Source: Entophlyctis helioformis (taxonomy: Eukaryota; Chytridiomycota; Chytridiomycetes; Chytridiales; Chytriomycetaceae). From it: a stretch of 64,000 bases of DNA. Position 1 is the stretch's first letter, and each line of letters begins with the position of its first letter. Positions 33,692-47,900 of this stretch are shown here, piece after piece. The notes below the pieces were generated by a model that saw only the letters and a program-made list of their open reading frames with translations, did not search any database and was not told where the DNA came from. Both the position numbers and the translations under genes were made by a program. Where the stretch lies: NCBI GenBank assembly GCA_025526915.1, contig JAHLKH010000015.1, forward strand, positions 1 through 64,000, given 5' to 3'.

Positions 33692-36600
33692 ATGGCAGAA
33701 GCGCAAGAGCAGCAGCCGCCGACACCGACACAGACGCAGGGCCGGCCGGCGACCTGGGCGAGCGGCGTGGCAGCAATGCGAGCATCAGCGACGGAGAGCT
33801 GCCGCAGCAGCCTCTGCCGCACGGCCAGCCAGCGGGGCGGCCGTCTGGGCTGCCGCCTGGGCCGCCGCACGCAGGGCACGGCGCAGCAGCGGATCGTCAC
33901 GCTGTCGGCGACTACAGAGACGCACCCCGGGACCTGTCGAGGGACCTGCCGAGGGACCTGCCACGGGACGGCGGGCGGGACTATGGGCGGCCGCCGTACA
34001 GAGAGCGGGAGCGGGAGCGGGACAGAGAGCGTGACCGAGACCGGGACAGAGACCGGGACCGAGAGCGGGACCCGAGAGCTCCGCGAGCGGGACGGCCGTG
34101 ACTACTACGCACATGCCCACCCAGCGTACGCTCGACTGGACCCGCGGGAGTTCCGCGACCCTCGCGAGCATCCAAGAGAGCATCCGCGCGAGTTCCGAGA
34201 CCCGCGCGAGCACCCGAGGGAGAGGGAGCTGGGCAGGTCGCCGCCGCCACCGCCGCTGCACATGCCGCCGCATCTGGCAGGCCGTCCAAGAGACCGCGGC
34301 GATGGCCCATCCGATCGCGACCGAGAACGGGACCGGGACCGAGACCGGGACGACGGGACCGTGACAGGGACAGGGATCGAGAGTACTATTACCATCAGCA
34401 GCAGCACAGCAAGCAGCAGCAGCAGCAATATCGCTCATCCTCTGGCAGAGGGTTCCCGCCGTCAGACCATGCATCTGGACCAGGAACTACACCTGCGCCA
34501 ACATCAAGTCTTTCTGGATTGCCGCCATCGCAGGGGCTTGTAGCCGCATCAAGCCGTTCGGAGCGTCCAGAGTGGGATGGCGATCGTGGCGCGATCGAGA
34601 GAGCGTTGACCATCCCCCGTTGCCGCCGTCGCGATCGTCTCGCGATGTTGAAGCTGCAGCACTCGCCAGATCATCTTCGCCCACATCGCAATCAGCTGCA
34701 TCGCTACACAGATCGCCCTCTGCGACAGCGCCGCCTTTGTCAGCAGGCGGCGTTGCATTGGAAGCATCGGCTGCCCCCGTGTTCATGGCGCGTGGTGGGA
34801 GTGGCGAAGGCCACGAACGACGCCAAGACGGTGCCTTGTCCATGAACGCTCCTCGGTATCGTGAGCATCTCGGCCCTCCTCCGCCTCCTCCTCCTCACGG
34901 CCGAAGCCTTCGGGATCTCCACGATCCCCATCCACTCGACCCGCGCGCAGATATGCGGCATCTGCGTGACCATCGCGACGGCTTAAGAGATGTCCGGCAT
35001 CCCAGAGACCGCGACCCAAGAGATCCACGAGAGCTGCGTGATCCACGAGATCTGCGCGATCCCAATGACCCAAGAGATCCCAGAGATCCCAGAGATCCCA
35101 GAGATCCCAGGACCCCAGGGACCGCGAGCGTGACAGGGAGCGCGAGTGGGATCCTCGCGAACGGAGCCGTCGAGAGCTGCCGCTGCGAGACAGAGATCGT
35201 GAGCGGGATCCCCGCGAACTGCATGACAGAGATCGGATTGAGAGAGGCGAACGAGACCGCCGCGATATCCGCGACCTACACGAGGCTCGCGACCTGCGTG
35301 ATCCGCGCGACATGAGGGACCCACGCGACCCACGCGACCCACGAGACCTGCGCGACCCACGCGACCTGCGAGAGCGGGATAGAGACTATGATCGCGACCG
35401 AGATCGCAACAGGGATCGCGACTGGTATGCCGACCCTCGCCGAGGACCTCCACCGCTCCCTCTGCCTCCAACGTCGCCATTCTCTGAGCAACCGCCACTT
35501 CCACACCAACTGCGAGAGCTGCGCGACATGCCCGCCGATCATCCCCGATCGCCATACCGTCAAGACCCGCAAGCTCTGCCTCTGCAGCCTCCACCACCGC
35601 CTGGATCATCAGTCTTGCCAGCACCAGGGCCAAGCCATGGATACCCACCAGGCACAGCTGTGTCGCCTCCTTCACAGGCAGCAGTAGCAGCAAACCACCA
35701 TCCTCACTCGCTCCATCCGTCTCATCCCGGGTATCACCCTGCACCCCGAGACTATCCGCCTCGCGACTATCCACCCTTGCGCGATGCCGCCATGCATCCT
35801 CAAGGACGAGACGGGCGTGACTTGCACAATCGTGGATCGCCACCTCGAGGATATCGTGACCCAAGGGACCCGAGAGATCCAAGAGACCCGAGAGACCAGA
35901 GAGACCCGAGGGACCCAAGGGACATGCCACCTCGCATGGATCCGCACGAGTATGGACGCATGACCGGCAGCGAATTCGTCGAGTTTGGACGCGGCTATAG
36001 AGACCCGCACGACCCACGCGACTCACTGCCCTACGGTAGACACCCTCGCTCTCATCCGCTGCCACTGCCGCCGCACCTTGCCCACGCGCCGCCACCTTAT
36101 CTGGATGCGCGCGGCGACTGGAATGACGTGATGCGCGACGGCCGAGACCATCCACACGACATGCATCGGCCGCCTGTGTCTCGCCGCCCTTCGCCCCCCA
36201 TGGCGGGTCCCATGATGCATTCGCTGCCTGCCACACCGCTGATGAACAAGGGCAGCAGTGCGCACTTGATGGACGAGCCCATGCCGCGCGACTCGCCGCT
36301 CGGCGGCATTCGCAGCGGAAACGCCATGACGCCTGTCCATGGCGGTGTGCAGCCCATGCGGGACTTGGACCGCGACACGGCGCACACTTGCCAGCCTCTC
36401 TGACACCGTCGCTGTCGCAGTCGTCTTTACTTGGTGGCCGATCTGGACAGCTCCTGAGCAGCGATTCGCCTGCAACGCCGCTGGGAGCCCATGGAACCAG
36501 TGGCGGTGGCCGGCAGCCTCCTGGCTCCCACGGCGCCACAGAGTCCAAGCTGCGGCCGCCGATTGTCCCGATTGAAGAGGTACGTGCTGGCCATGCAAGA

Positions 36601-36842
36601 TACTCCCTATCTGTGTGAGGCGACTAACTCTGTGTCGTTGTGGGATGGCTGGGAACGCGCAGTTGGATCCGTTTGCACAAGAGCTCAAGCGGCTGCGGAC
36701 AGAGGAGAACAAGCACGACGGCGAGCTTCGTCGCATCGTGTTTGACATGACGCTCGTCGGGCTGGGCATTTCTCGGTTCCAGAGACAGCTCGATGCATTG
36801 ACTGCCGAGCTTGCTGACCATGATACCAAGCTTGTTCCTTGA
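33692..36842 (+). CDS. Arg/Asp/Pro-rich mixed-charge low-complexity protein with C-terminal coiled coil
   Basis: Starts about 55 bp after the previous gene at MAEAQEQQPPTPTQTQ. Most of the protein consists of dipeptide-like R-D, R-E and D-P-R units (for example RDRDRDRDRDRE and DPRDPRDPRDLRD), with Pro-rich and His-rich linkers. The final ~60 residues (LDPFAQELKRLRTEENKHDG then IVFDMTLVGLGISRFQRQL) lie in a separate exon after an intron with GTACGT donor near 36580 and are predicted helical. Such mixed-charge arginine-rich domains are typical of nuclear speckle and RNA-processing proteins; function here is inference only. The frame shifts several times inside the repeats, consistent with the window-wide one-base errors, so exon structure is uncertain. 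Confidence 0.55.
34990..35400. repeat. Arg-Asp-Pro coding repeat array
   Basis: Imperfect 9- to 12-bp units such as cagagatcc and gacccacgc in tandem, the best part at about 35073-35110 and 35305-35365. They encode the D-P-R units of the mixed-charge protein. Confidence 0.8.
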
Positions 36843-37150
36843 TTGAAGATATTTGGCCGACTCTGAGCGTGTGGCCATCGTGGCATGTGTCCATCTTGAA
36901 GCAATGCTGCAGTGGCACAGCAGGTGGCTGTTTGACACTGCCACCCAGTCACGTGTGGCACACGTGACCAGCCTTGCATCTGGCACTATTTCAGAGGCGG
37001 AGATGGAAACGATCACCCAAACAAGTCGCATTCGCATAGGTCGGTGTGATGACAGATTCACGCCGTCCACTTGTGCATTAGGTTTCCATGCATGCTACTG
37101 ACTCTCTGGCCATCCCATAACATGCTGGCCTCTGCAATGTGACCAGCGCC
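36843..37150. promoter_or_regulatory. Upstream region of the first GH26-like gene
   Basis: About 308 bp without coding sequence. It contains the inverted repeat GTCACGTG-TGGCA-CACGTGAC at 36948-36968, reported separately. Confidence 0.5.
36948..36968. promoter_or_regulatory. Perfect inverted repeat of two CACGTG E-boxes
   Basis: GTCACGTG, a 5-bp spacer, then CACGTGAC: an exact 8-bp inverted repeat in which each arm holds CACGTG, the core of bHLH sites (Cbf1, Pho4, SREBP/USF class). It lies 183 bp before the ATG of the GH26-like gene and about 100 bp after the stop of the previous gene. Confidence 0.5.
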
Positions 37151-39084
37151 ATGGCCATTCGAGGACAACTCCGACGAACCCTGTGCGGCATCCTCTTCTG
37201 GACCAAGTGCACCTTTGCCTTCCTGATGGCCTTGGGCGGCCTGGGCTATCTGGGCTACATGGTGTATGACATGTACAAGAATGCCCCGCCACCTCTCAGA
37301 CCCGTTCTGCAACCAGTTGAGTGATTGCTTGTGTTGTTGCTTACGAGCAGGTGGCGGCGGTGGCACGGTGGCTCAGCACAGCTCGGCACATCTCGGCATG
37401 GTGGCTCGGCACAGCACAGCACAGAATAGCACAGCACAGAACAGCGCAGCACAGCACAGTGGCAGGCCTGCGAGGCATCTTCTGCCGTAAGCAGGCAGCA
37501 GGGATCGGAGATGTCCGCCTCGGCCTGCACCCTCTGCTGCATGGCTTGCGCTGCGATGTTTTCCATGCTCTCGCCATCGTGCGACAGACTCCGCCTCCGC
37601 CCGCGCTCGTCGCCTTTCCGACTCTGCCTGCACTGCCCCGTCGGAAAATTGGCGACAATCTCTGCTGACAACAAGCATGCCCTCAGCTGTCCATCGACCC
37701 GCTCAAATGTGTCGCAGATCCAAGCATGGGCCGGCTCGAGACTCCGACGGGCCGTCTGATGGTCGGGTTTCATCTGGACTGGAAGCTTCAGACACCCCTC
37801 GACATGTCGCGGCTCATTGGCTTCGTTCCAGCAGTATCGTACGCAGCCCCCATCGCCCATGCACGACCTGTGGCACCACCATCTCCTGTGCTCACCATGC
37901 CGTGCACCGTGTCTGCAGAAACGCATTCATGCGCATCAATCCAGAGTTGCCTGTGCCGTTCGACTATGATCTGTTAACGTGGCATGTGTGGCAAGTGTCG
38001 CTCGTGGGCGGCATCTTTGAGCTCACGATCGAGCCGCTCTACATTGAGCGGATCACCGAGGCGATCCTTGACCGGTTTGCCCAGTCGCTGCGTGACCTGA
38101 ATGCCAAGTACGGTGTGCCCATCCTTTTGCGCTATGGACACGAGATGAATGGTGAGAGAGCAGGTCATGTCCCCGCCATGACGCAGTCTTGCTTGCTGAC
38201 TGATCACTCGCGTTTGCATGGCTGTGCAGGTGACTGGACCATGTATGGCAACAAGCCCATCCAATACATTGCTGGCTTTAGGCTGGCAGCGCGTCTGGTG
38301 CGGCAGTACACCAACATGACAGGTCTGTTTGCACCGACGGATTGCCATGTCCACTGGGTCAACTGCCTGTGCTCATCCTGCATGCATCGGACGGGTTTTG
38401 TCTGCAGCCATGGTCTGGGCTCCCAACCTCGGCATCACGTATCCATTCAGATCTCCAGACGGAATCTCGCCCATGCCGACCCTCGCCAACGACCCCGACA
38501 ACTTCCGCGCACTCGATACCAACAATGACGGCGTCCACGACTGGCGCGACGATCCATACGGCCCATTCTATCCAGGCGACGAGTATGTGGACTGGGTCGG
38601 CCTGTCGCTCTACTGGTACCCCGACGCCAACACGGGCTACAACCGCATCCCGCCTGCCGGCTACTTTATGGACAACCTGCGCGGCCGTGGACCCAACATC
38701 GCCACCGTCAATGCCGATGCGCTCAACGACGGCGGTCTTCGCGACTTTTACGGCCGCTTTGCAGAGGCAAAGAACAAGCCGCTGATTCTTCCCGAGACGT
38801 CCGCGCCGTTTATGCCCAACCGGCCAAACGGCGACGCCGAGCCAGCCATCAAGCGGGAGTGGTGGCGGCAGATCTTTGCTGCGAGCAAGGAGCTGCCGCT
38901 CCTCAAGGCCGTTGCCTTTTTCGAAGAGCGGAAAGACGAGAATCTTGACCTGCGCGACTGGCGCCTGTTGGCGAATCCGCTGTCGCGCGCTGCCTTTATC
39001 GAGGATCTCAAGGCAGGCGGCAAGCAGTTTGTGTTTGGCAACGAGCTCAAAACCACCTGTGCTGGCCAGATTACGTACGCATGA
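37151..39084 (+). CDS. Membrane-anchored GH26-like glycoside hydrolase, copy A
   Basis: Exon 1 encodes a short cytosolic tail and a hydrophobic anchor (TLCGILFWTKCTFAFLMALG). After an intron containing a CAGCA-type repeat the catalytic part begins MGRLETPTGRLMVGFHLDW. The donor GTACGC near 37842 joins in phase to NAFMRINPELPVPFDYD, giving FVPAV-SNAFM as in copy B. The GH26 acid/base motif RYGHEMNG is split by a phase-1 intron and continues DWTMYGNKPIQYIAGFR. Later blocks are MVWAPNLGITYPF, YPGDEYVDWVGLSLYWYP and LPETSAPFMP, the last holding the probable nucleophile Glu. GH26 enzymes act mainly on beta-mannans and related glucans. A type II anchor suggests cell-surface or Golgi action. Tandem with copy B downstream. 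Confidence 0.85.
37371..37466. repeat. CAGCA-type short tandem repeat in intron
   Basis: Imperfect repeats of agcacagcacag and gctcggcacag within intron 1 of GH26 copy A. Non-coding. Confidence 0.75.
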
Positions 39085-39205
39085 GGTCGATTCTGTTGGT
39101 CTGTTGGTCTGTTGGTCTGTCTGATGATTACCTGCTTCAAATCCATTCGTTTGTCATTTTTCGTGAGGCTCCTTTCCTTTACAACACAGTAGACTGAAAG
39201 AAAGC

Positions 39206-41073
39206 ATGTCACCGTCGTCGCGCAATCGCATATGCGGCATCCTGTTCTGGGTCAAATTCACGGTCGCCTTCCTCATGTCGGCAGGCGGCCTGGTCTTTCT
39301 GAGCTACAAGGTGTTCTCCATGTACAAGAGCCCATCTCCCAAAGCCGTCACGCTCAACGGGCAGGAGGGCCAGGTGACCATTGGCCCTGACGGCAAGCCG
39401 GTCGTTGCCGGGACTGCTCCGCCCGTGCCCACGTGTCTTGCGAGTGCCGCGCCGCGTTCCCTTGCGCGTCTCGAGCCGCCCAATGGACGCGTTCTCGTTG
39501 GATTCCATCTCGACTGGGCCTATGACACGCCTTCTAGACTGACCTCGCGCATGGGCTTCCGGCCAGCTGTCAGGTATGCACGCCAACTCTTCTGCAACGC
39601 TGCCCTGCTGTATTGTTCTCGGCTATGCAGCCATGTCCCTCTCGCCAGCTTGTGATGCCTCTGTGCTTGCCATCACCAGCCTTGTCATCACAGTCATCCG
39701 CATGCAATCTGACGATAAGATACCATCTTGACATTGCCCGAATCGCCAACCAGCAACGCCTTCATGACCATGACGCCGTCCGAAACCGAGCCAGTCAACT
39801 ACGACATGCTCACATGGCACATGTGGCAAGTGTACCTGTCTGGCGGCGGCATGTTCGAGTTGACCCTCATTCCCAGCACGCTCAATCTGCCCGACGCCTC
39901 GTTCACGGCGCTGTCCGTCAAGCTCAAGGAGCTGATTGAAAAGTACGGCGTTCCCGTCTTTATCCGTTTCGGCCACGAAATGAATGGTGAGATGCCCTTG
40001 GTCTTGCATGCGCAGATGAGTGTAAAGGTGTATGGATGCATACGAACTGACCCCCTTATGGCTTGCGGCATACAGGCAACTGGCTTCCATACGGCCTGCA
40101 GCCAGCACAGTACATTACCGCCTTCCGCAAGATGTCGGTGGCTGCACATGCGCAGAGTGATCTCATTGGTAGGGCTGGTGCTGGTCGCGTTGACGCGATA
40201 CTCTGGGCAACAGACTCACTCGCCCATTCGACATGCGCGTGCGAACGGGTATTGTACGACTGCAGCAACCATCTGGGCACCCAACATTGGTCTCACGTAT
40301 CCGTTCGCCGGTGCTGGCGTGGTCACCATGCCGACCCTTCAATCCGACCCTGTCAACTTTGCGCTCTTGGGTAAGCGGCTGGATTGGTGCCAGACACGTC
40401 GGCATGCACAGCCCTCTGTCCTGCGCTCGCTCACGTATTCCGTGTCTCTTGTGCCCACCATCCATCGACCACGTGCGCACACGCGTCTATCCCATGTCCA
40501 GACACCAACGCCGATGGCGCCATCAACACTCAGGACGACCCCTACGGCCCATTCTATCCGGGCGACGAGTACGTGGACTGGATCGGCCTGTCGCTCTACT
40601 GGTACCCCACCGCCGCCGTAGGATTCAACGTCCTCGTGCCGGCCAACTACCTCGTGACGTCGCTCAACGGTGCGGCCGCGGTGCCCTTCCCGACCATCAA
40701 CGCCACAGCACGCGACTTCTACGGCCGTTTTGTGCAGGCCAAGAACAAGCCGTTTGCGTTCCCCGAGTCTGGTGCGCCGTGGGCACCGCTAGAGCCCGCG
40801 CAGCCGGGCATCACCGAGCTCGATGTCAAGCGGTCGTGGTGGACGCAAATGTTCTCGCCCGACTTTCACGCGGCGTTTCCAAACATCAAGATGGTGGTCA
40901 ACTTTGAGGAGCGCAAGTCGGACGGGCTTCCCCAGGACGAGCGCGACTGGCGGATCACCAACGACACGGTCATTGCGAGCGCGTTTAGCACGTTCCTGCA
41001 GCAGCAGGCCACGTTTACGCTCGTGGGCAACAACACCGCGTTTGCGTGCAATGGCGGCTTGGTTGTCGTCTGA
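39206..41073 (+). CDS. Membrane-anchored GH26-like glycoside hydrolase, copy B
   Basis: Starts MSPSSRNRICGILFWVKF with a hydrophobic anchor very similar to copy A (CGILFW.K.T.AFLM..GG), then a ~45-residue stem (QEGQVTIGPDGKPVVAGTAP) absent from copy A. Catalytic part: ARLEPPNGRVLVGFHLDWAY, then FRPAV-SNAFM across an intron (donor GTATGC near 39573), GVPVFIRFGHEMNG split by a phase-1 intron and continuing NWLPYGLQPAQYITAFRK, IWAPNIGLTYPFAG, YPGDEYVDWIGLSLYWYP and FPESGAPWAP. Intron positions at the HEMNG and PAVSNAF sites are shared with copy A, which proves tandem duplication. The stop is at 41071-41073. The 122-bp intergenic gap suggests each copy has its own compact promoter. Confidence 0.87.
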
Positions 41074-41651
41074 TCCGAATGACCGTTATGCGCGCGGATG
41101 GCGGTCATCCTGGCTAGATGATGTGGTGTGATGCGCAACTCCTTTCTCTGTTTGTTTATCATGCTCCTGCCGGCGTCTTTGATGCTTTCTTCCTGAATCC
41201 AATCTCTCGCTCATCGCCTGACTATAAACATGCCGATCAGCCTGACCCAGACTGGCCCAGCCTGGCGCTGCTCTGGCCATTGGCAATCAGCGCATTCCTT
41301 GATCATTACGTGGCCAAGACAGGCATGAACTGGTGCTAGGCCACACTATGCAGAGGTCCTGTTTCATTCCCAGCGGGCACAAGCATGACAGGCGAGCCAA
41401 CCCCGCACGAGCCGAGAGACGGGGAGGTGAGCTTGTCATGCGAGCAACGCGTCGAGAAAGTAGATAAATGGATGGGTGGAGGGGGGAGGCGACCGTAATG
41501 AGAAGCGCGAGAGAGTCAGAGAGAGTGAGGCCAAAGACAAGGGAAAGAGAGGCAGGGAGGCACGGCAGAGACAGTCGTGGCTACAAAGGCGATGGTTGTC
41601 GTCTTTGTCGTCGTTGCTCAAGGCAGCAGAGATAAAGTGCGGCGACGATGT
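41074..41651. other. Convergent intergenic region
   Basis: 578 bp between the stop codons of GH26 copy B (+) and CDC42 (-). A purine-rich GAGAGA tract lies at about 41475-41575. No gene or RNA recognised. Confidence 0.55.
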
Positions 41652-43727
<2,076 letters not shown>

Positions 43728-44717
43728 ATGTGTCTGCTGCTGAAGCTGCCCACCTCTCTCTTCTCGTCTGTGTCTGCTGCGTCTGCCGCCGCCCTGCGCT
43801 CTGCCACCGCCGCCCGCACCCGCTCCTTCTTTGTGTCGGCTGCCGCTCAGGGTGTTACCAAGGAGATCGTCAGAGCCGGCGATGGCACCAACTTCCCCAA
43901 GAAGGTCAGTCCGTGTGTGGCATGCCGGCTGCCAGGCTGTGCCAGGCTCTGCTGCCTGCTCTGTTTGCGCTCTACTCACACGAGCATGCTGTCCGACTGC
44001 TTGTGTTGAACAGGGCGACACCGTCACCATGCACTGTGCGTGTCTCTTGCTCGGCTTGAATGCATGAGCACCTTGCACAAGGCACTGTTGCTGCTGCCAC
44101 CGTCACTGTTGGCGCACACTGATACTGACAAGCCCTTCTGGCCGGCTGTTGTTCACACTCCGCTCTGCACTGCATCGCCTGTATCTGCGTGCCGCAGACC
44201 ACGGCACTGTGAGTATCGCCATGCTCCGACGCGGGCCGTGTGTGTCCAGGCCAAGCACCGCCGACTGACCTTGAGCTCTCATCCATTTCGCCGCATGCAT
44301 CGCATCTGCAGTTCACCGACGGCAAGAAGTTTGACTCGTCCGTCGACCGCGGCCAGCCCTTTGTGACCCGCATCGGTGTCGGCCAGGTCATCCGCGGCTG
44401 GGACGAGGGCGTTCCCCTCATGTCTCTCGGCGAGAAGGTGGGTCGGCCGATCCGTCGGGCAGTCTGCAATCGTACCCCGCCTGCGATCGAGTCGCTGACC
44501 TCGTGTGGGCTGGCATGCTGTGATGTGGAACAGGCCAAGCTCTTCATCTCGTACGACTTTGCCTACGGCGAGCGCGGCCACCCTGCCGGCGTAAGTTGCG
44601 CCATCTGCTCTGGCTTGGTCCGCAGCCGTCCACTGACTGACTGGCGCGGCATGCCACTCCCAGATCCCGCCCAAGGCCGACCTCATTTTCGAGGTCGAGC
44701 TGCTCAAGATCAACTAG
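43728..44717 (+). CDS. FKBP-type peptidyl-prolyl isomerase, probably organelle-targeted
   Basis: Six exons: 43728-43904, 44014-44035, 44198-44208, 44312-44437, 44534-44590, 44664-44717. They sum to 149 codons including the stop, all phases consistent. The FKBP12-like core runs [38 protein letters not shown], then [50 protein letters not shown]: the rapamycin/FK506 pocket residues Tyr, Phe, Asp, Val-Ile, Trp and Tyr are present or conservatively replaced. The first ~40 residues are Ser/Ala/Arg-rich without acids ([20 protein letters not shown]), like a mitochondrial presequence. The start codon is the least certain point, since the frame is open upstream. Exon 3 is an 11-nt microexon. Confidence 0.92.
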
Positions 44718-44999
44718 GCGCATTGCTGATCTGCCCCACCTACGAGCTCAATAAACCTCCATCTATCCTCCTTGGCAATGCCATCTAAAGCGTCCCCTTG
44801 GACTCGTACTAAGCAGACTGGAGAGATGCGATGGTTTTTGAGGTGCGCCAGACAGGTCAATGAGAATAGAAGAAAGATGATGGATGATAATGAATAGACT
44901 GAGTGTAGGGATGCGGGAGTAGGTGAGGTGCAGGTGTGTGTGTGCGGAGATGGGGGTGGTGTGGTACAATGCAAAGAAGGAGGGGGAAAGGCCGTGCCC

Positions 45000-47900
45000 T
45001 TAATGCGTTGGCCCCAGCAATGAAATGTGCGCATGCTCAATGTGGTACTGTGTCGAGACAGCCGTCGGATCGTGTAACGAGTGCCGTGTCAGCATGCAGT
45101 CTACGCACTCTTTGGCCACACTGTCTCGGCCACGCCATGCCAATACATACCTTGAGCCCATTCAGGTTCTTGTACCGCTTGCCACATTCGGCCACGGTGC
45201 ATTGGTACGGCTTGTGAATGATGTTGTTCATCTCAGGGTCGCCCGTGTCCTCGCAGTGGCCGTGCTGCATGTGGTACTTGAGACCCCCAGGGTTCTTGTA
45301 CGACTTGACACATCCAGGCTCTCTACACTTGTATGGACGGTCGTCCCTGCCCGACACGGCCGTGGCTGTCGTGGTCGATACTGGCGACGTGTCTTCGAGC
45401 TGAGCGATCGACGCCTGCGACTGCAGAGCGTGGCTGGGGGCTGGGGTGGCTGGGACTGGGGCCGGGGTCGGGACTGGGGCAAATGCGGCTTGCGCCGGCG
45501 TCTGCGGAACGTTGGTGTCCAGACCAGCCGACAGGGACGCCGCAGATGCTGTGGCAGGTGTCATGGGCGTGGCTGCCAACGACATGGACGGGGACAGCGA
45601 AGCAGGCACCTGAGTGGCGGTGGTCATCTGCATCTCTGGACTCGTGGTTGGAAAAGAGGCGGTGGGCGACGAAGGCGAAGGCTCTTGGCGATAAGGATAC
45701 TGTTGTTGGTCGAGGTGCTGCTGCTGTTGCTGCTGCTGATAAAGATACGATTGTTGCTGCTGTTGCATCTGCATTTGCATTTGCATCTGCATCTGCTGTA
45801 GTTGCTGCTGGTCTTGCGACAGAGGGGCAGCACTGTGGGACGGCGTCGGAGAAGGAACAGAGGCTTGTGGCGTCGCGGTCATGTCCATGTCCATCTCCAC
45901 ATCGTTCATGTCGTGGTCACGAACAACCTGCGTGGGGCCATCAAAGCTGAACGGGATCGTCGCTGCGCCGCCGTGTTGCTGCTGCGGCTGCTGCAGATGG
46001 CGATGCTGTGCCGCATTGTGCTGCTGCACCTGAGTGTGCAGTTGCTGGCTCAGTGACGACTGTCCTTGCTGGTGTTTATGCCGCCGTGACTTGGATGTGC
46101 CGTGTGTGCCGCGCTTGCGGATGACAGACGTGTCGAAAGCAGACACGGAAACGACGCTTGGCGCAACGCCCAGGGACGCAGCCATGGCCATATTGGCGGC
46201 AGCGGCGGCCTGGATCGAGCGCGACGGCATCAGGCCGTCCGAGTAGATTTCTGCCAATGCAACCGAATGCGTTTGGCCGCCCGACGAAGCAGCTGTTGCC
46301 GTGGCTCCGGCTGCTGCTGCCGCTGCAGCTTTCATGGTGGAGACTGCCGAGGACGCACTGGAGGACGTGCGTTTGAGGTGATGTGCGGGGGATCTGAAGT
46401 GCATGTCCGAGTAGTTGAACGATGAATCGCCGTCGCTCATGTCCGTGTCCATCCCGTCCATGCTTTCGAGCTCAAAGGGCAGATCGTCGTCGCCCTCGTC
46501 AGCGTCGTCCGACTCGACATGCACGTGATTCTCCTCAAAGTGTTGGAGCAGGTCGTGGAGATCGCGCAGCTGCTTGCCGCAGCAGAAGAAGTCGCGGCAG
46601 AACTGGTCTTCGAGGCCAGCAAAGTGGGCGAGATCTCTTGCGGGCGAGAGGACTGCGGGAGATGGCGCAGCAAACTGGAAGTTGTACACGGCCCTGCAGT
46701 GGCAAAGAGGCAGCGGTGTCGCGAGTTGGTCAGTCACTGGCATGTGCAGCCATGGACGGCATGGGACAGGCTCGATGGTTCGGACGGGACGGGATGTAGC
46801 CACTGCCTGCGGCACCCGCCCACCAGCCACAGGCGGAGATCGCCCTTGTCGCCAGATCCAATTCATGCGATCCAGATGCGCGTCAAGCGCCGCAGATCAG
46901 AGATGGGCACGGCTGAACACTGGGGGGTTGATCCACATGCCAGTCAGATGCAGTCAAGGCAGACTCAGCCAGCCAGGCCAGATCCGCAGAGATGCAGACC
47001 AAGTCGCGTGGTGGTAAAAGGCAGCGGACGGGCAAGGAGCAGGGCAGGAGGCAGGAAGAAGGGGGGCAGACATCGCATGTGGGACAAGGCAGAGCAATGT
47101 GGCCCACAGCGCAACATCATCATCGGCAGCAAGCAGCGCAAACTGCCGTGGCTCTGTGGCGAGTTAGCACCTCTGGAAGACGGCTACCGGCGTGCTGCTA
47201 CTTTGCAGTCTGGGCCCAGACAGGAACGCGGGTCGACACAATGCGTCTGGAAACCACGCCGCAGTAGCTGGCTCTGGCAGTCCAGCCACCAGACGCACGG
47301 TGGCCACAGGGCTGCGCAAGTGTCGAAGCAAGCGCACGGCAGGCCTCGCCAGGCTGCAAATGCCGCTTTGGGGGGAGATACCGTCGAGTGTCAGGGCGTG
47401 GGAAGCAGGGGGGGATGGGATGGCAGTGGGCTCGAGGACAGCGGCCGCGGTGACTGCGATGACTGCGACGGGCGCTGGATGACGTGCGGGCGAGAGGGCA
47501 AGAGGGCGAGCAGCGCAGTGAACCCACAGACACAGGCAGGCAGGCAGGCAAGCAGGCAAGCAGGCGGCGGGCAGGCAGCCACCGAGCGACGAGTCATACG
47601 ACAACATACTCAAAGAACTCGTCGTTGCGGGACAGCGACTTGAGAGAGCCCACGAGCGAGCGGGACATGGAGCCTGAAATGGAGCGGGAAATAGACTCCA
47701 TGACCCGCCGTCTGTACGAGCCGGTGGTGTGGACGGGGACCTGCAGCGAGGTCAGGCTGGTGCTCATGTCCATGTTGGTGCTGTTGCGGTGGTGGTTGTG
47801 GTTGCTGTGCGGCTGGTTGAGGCTGTGGTTGAGGTGGGCAGCGCCGTTGCCGCTGTAATTGTTACTGCTGTTGCTGCTGTTGCCGTTGCCGTTGCTGGCG

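Noticed and set aside
33692..36842. RS-domain splicing factor
   Set aside because: The repeats are Arg-Asp/Arg-Glu/Asp-Pro-Arg with few Arg-Ser dipeptides, and no RRM is present.
43728..44717. Cytosolic FKBP12 starting at the conserved core
   Set aside because: No ATG lies at the core start; the frame continues upstream into a presequence-like Ser/Ala/Arg region in the same exon.
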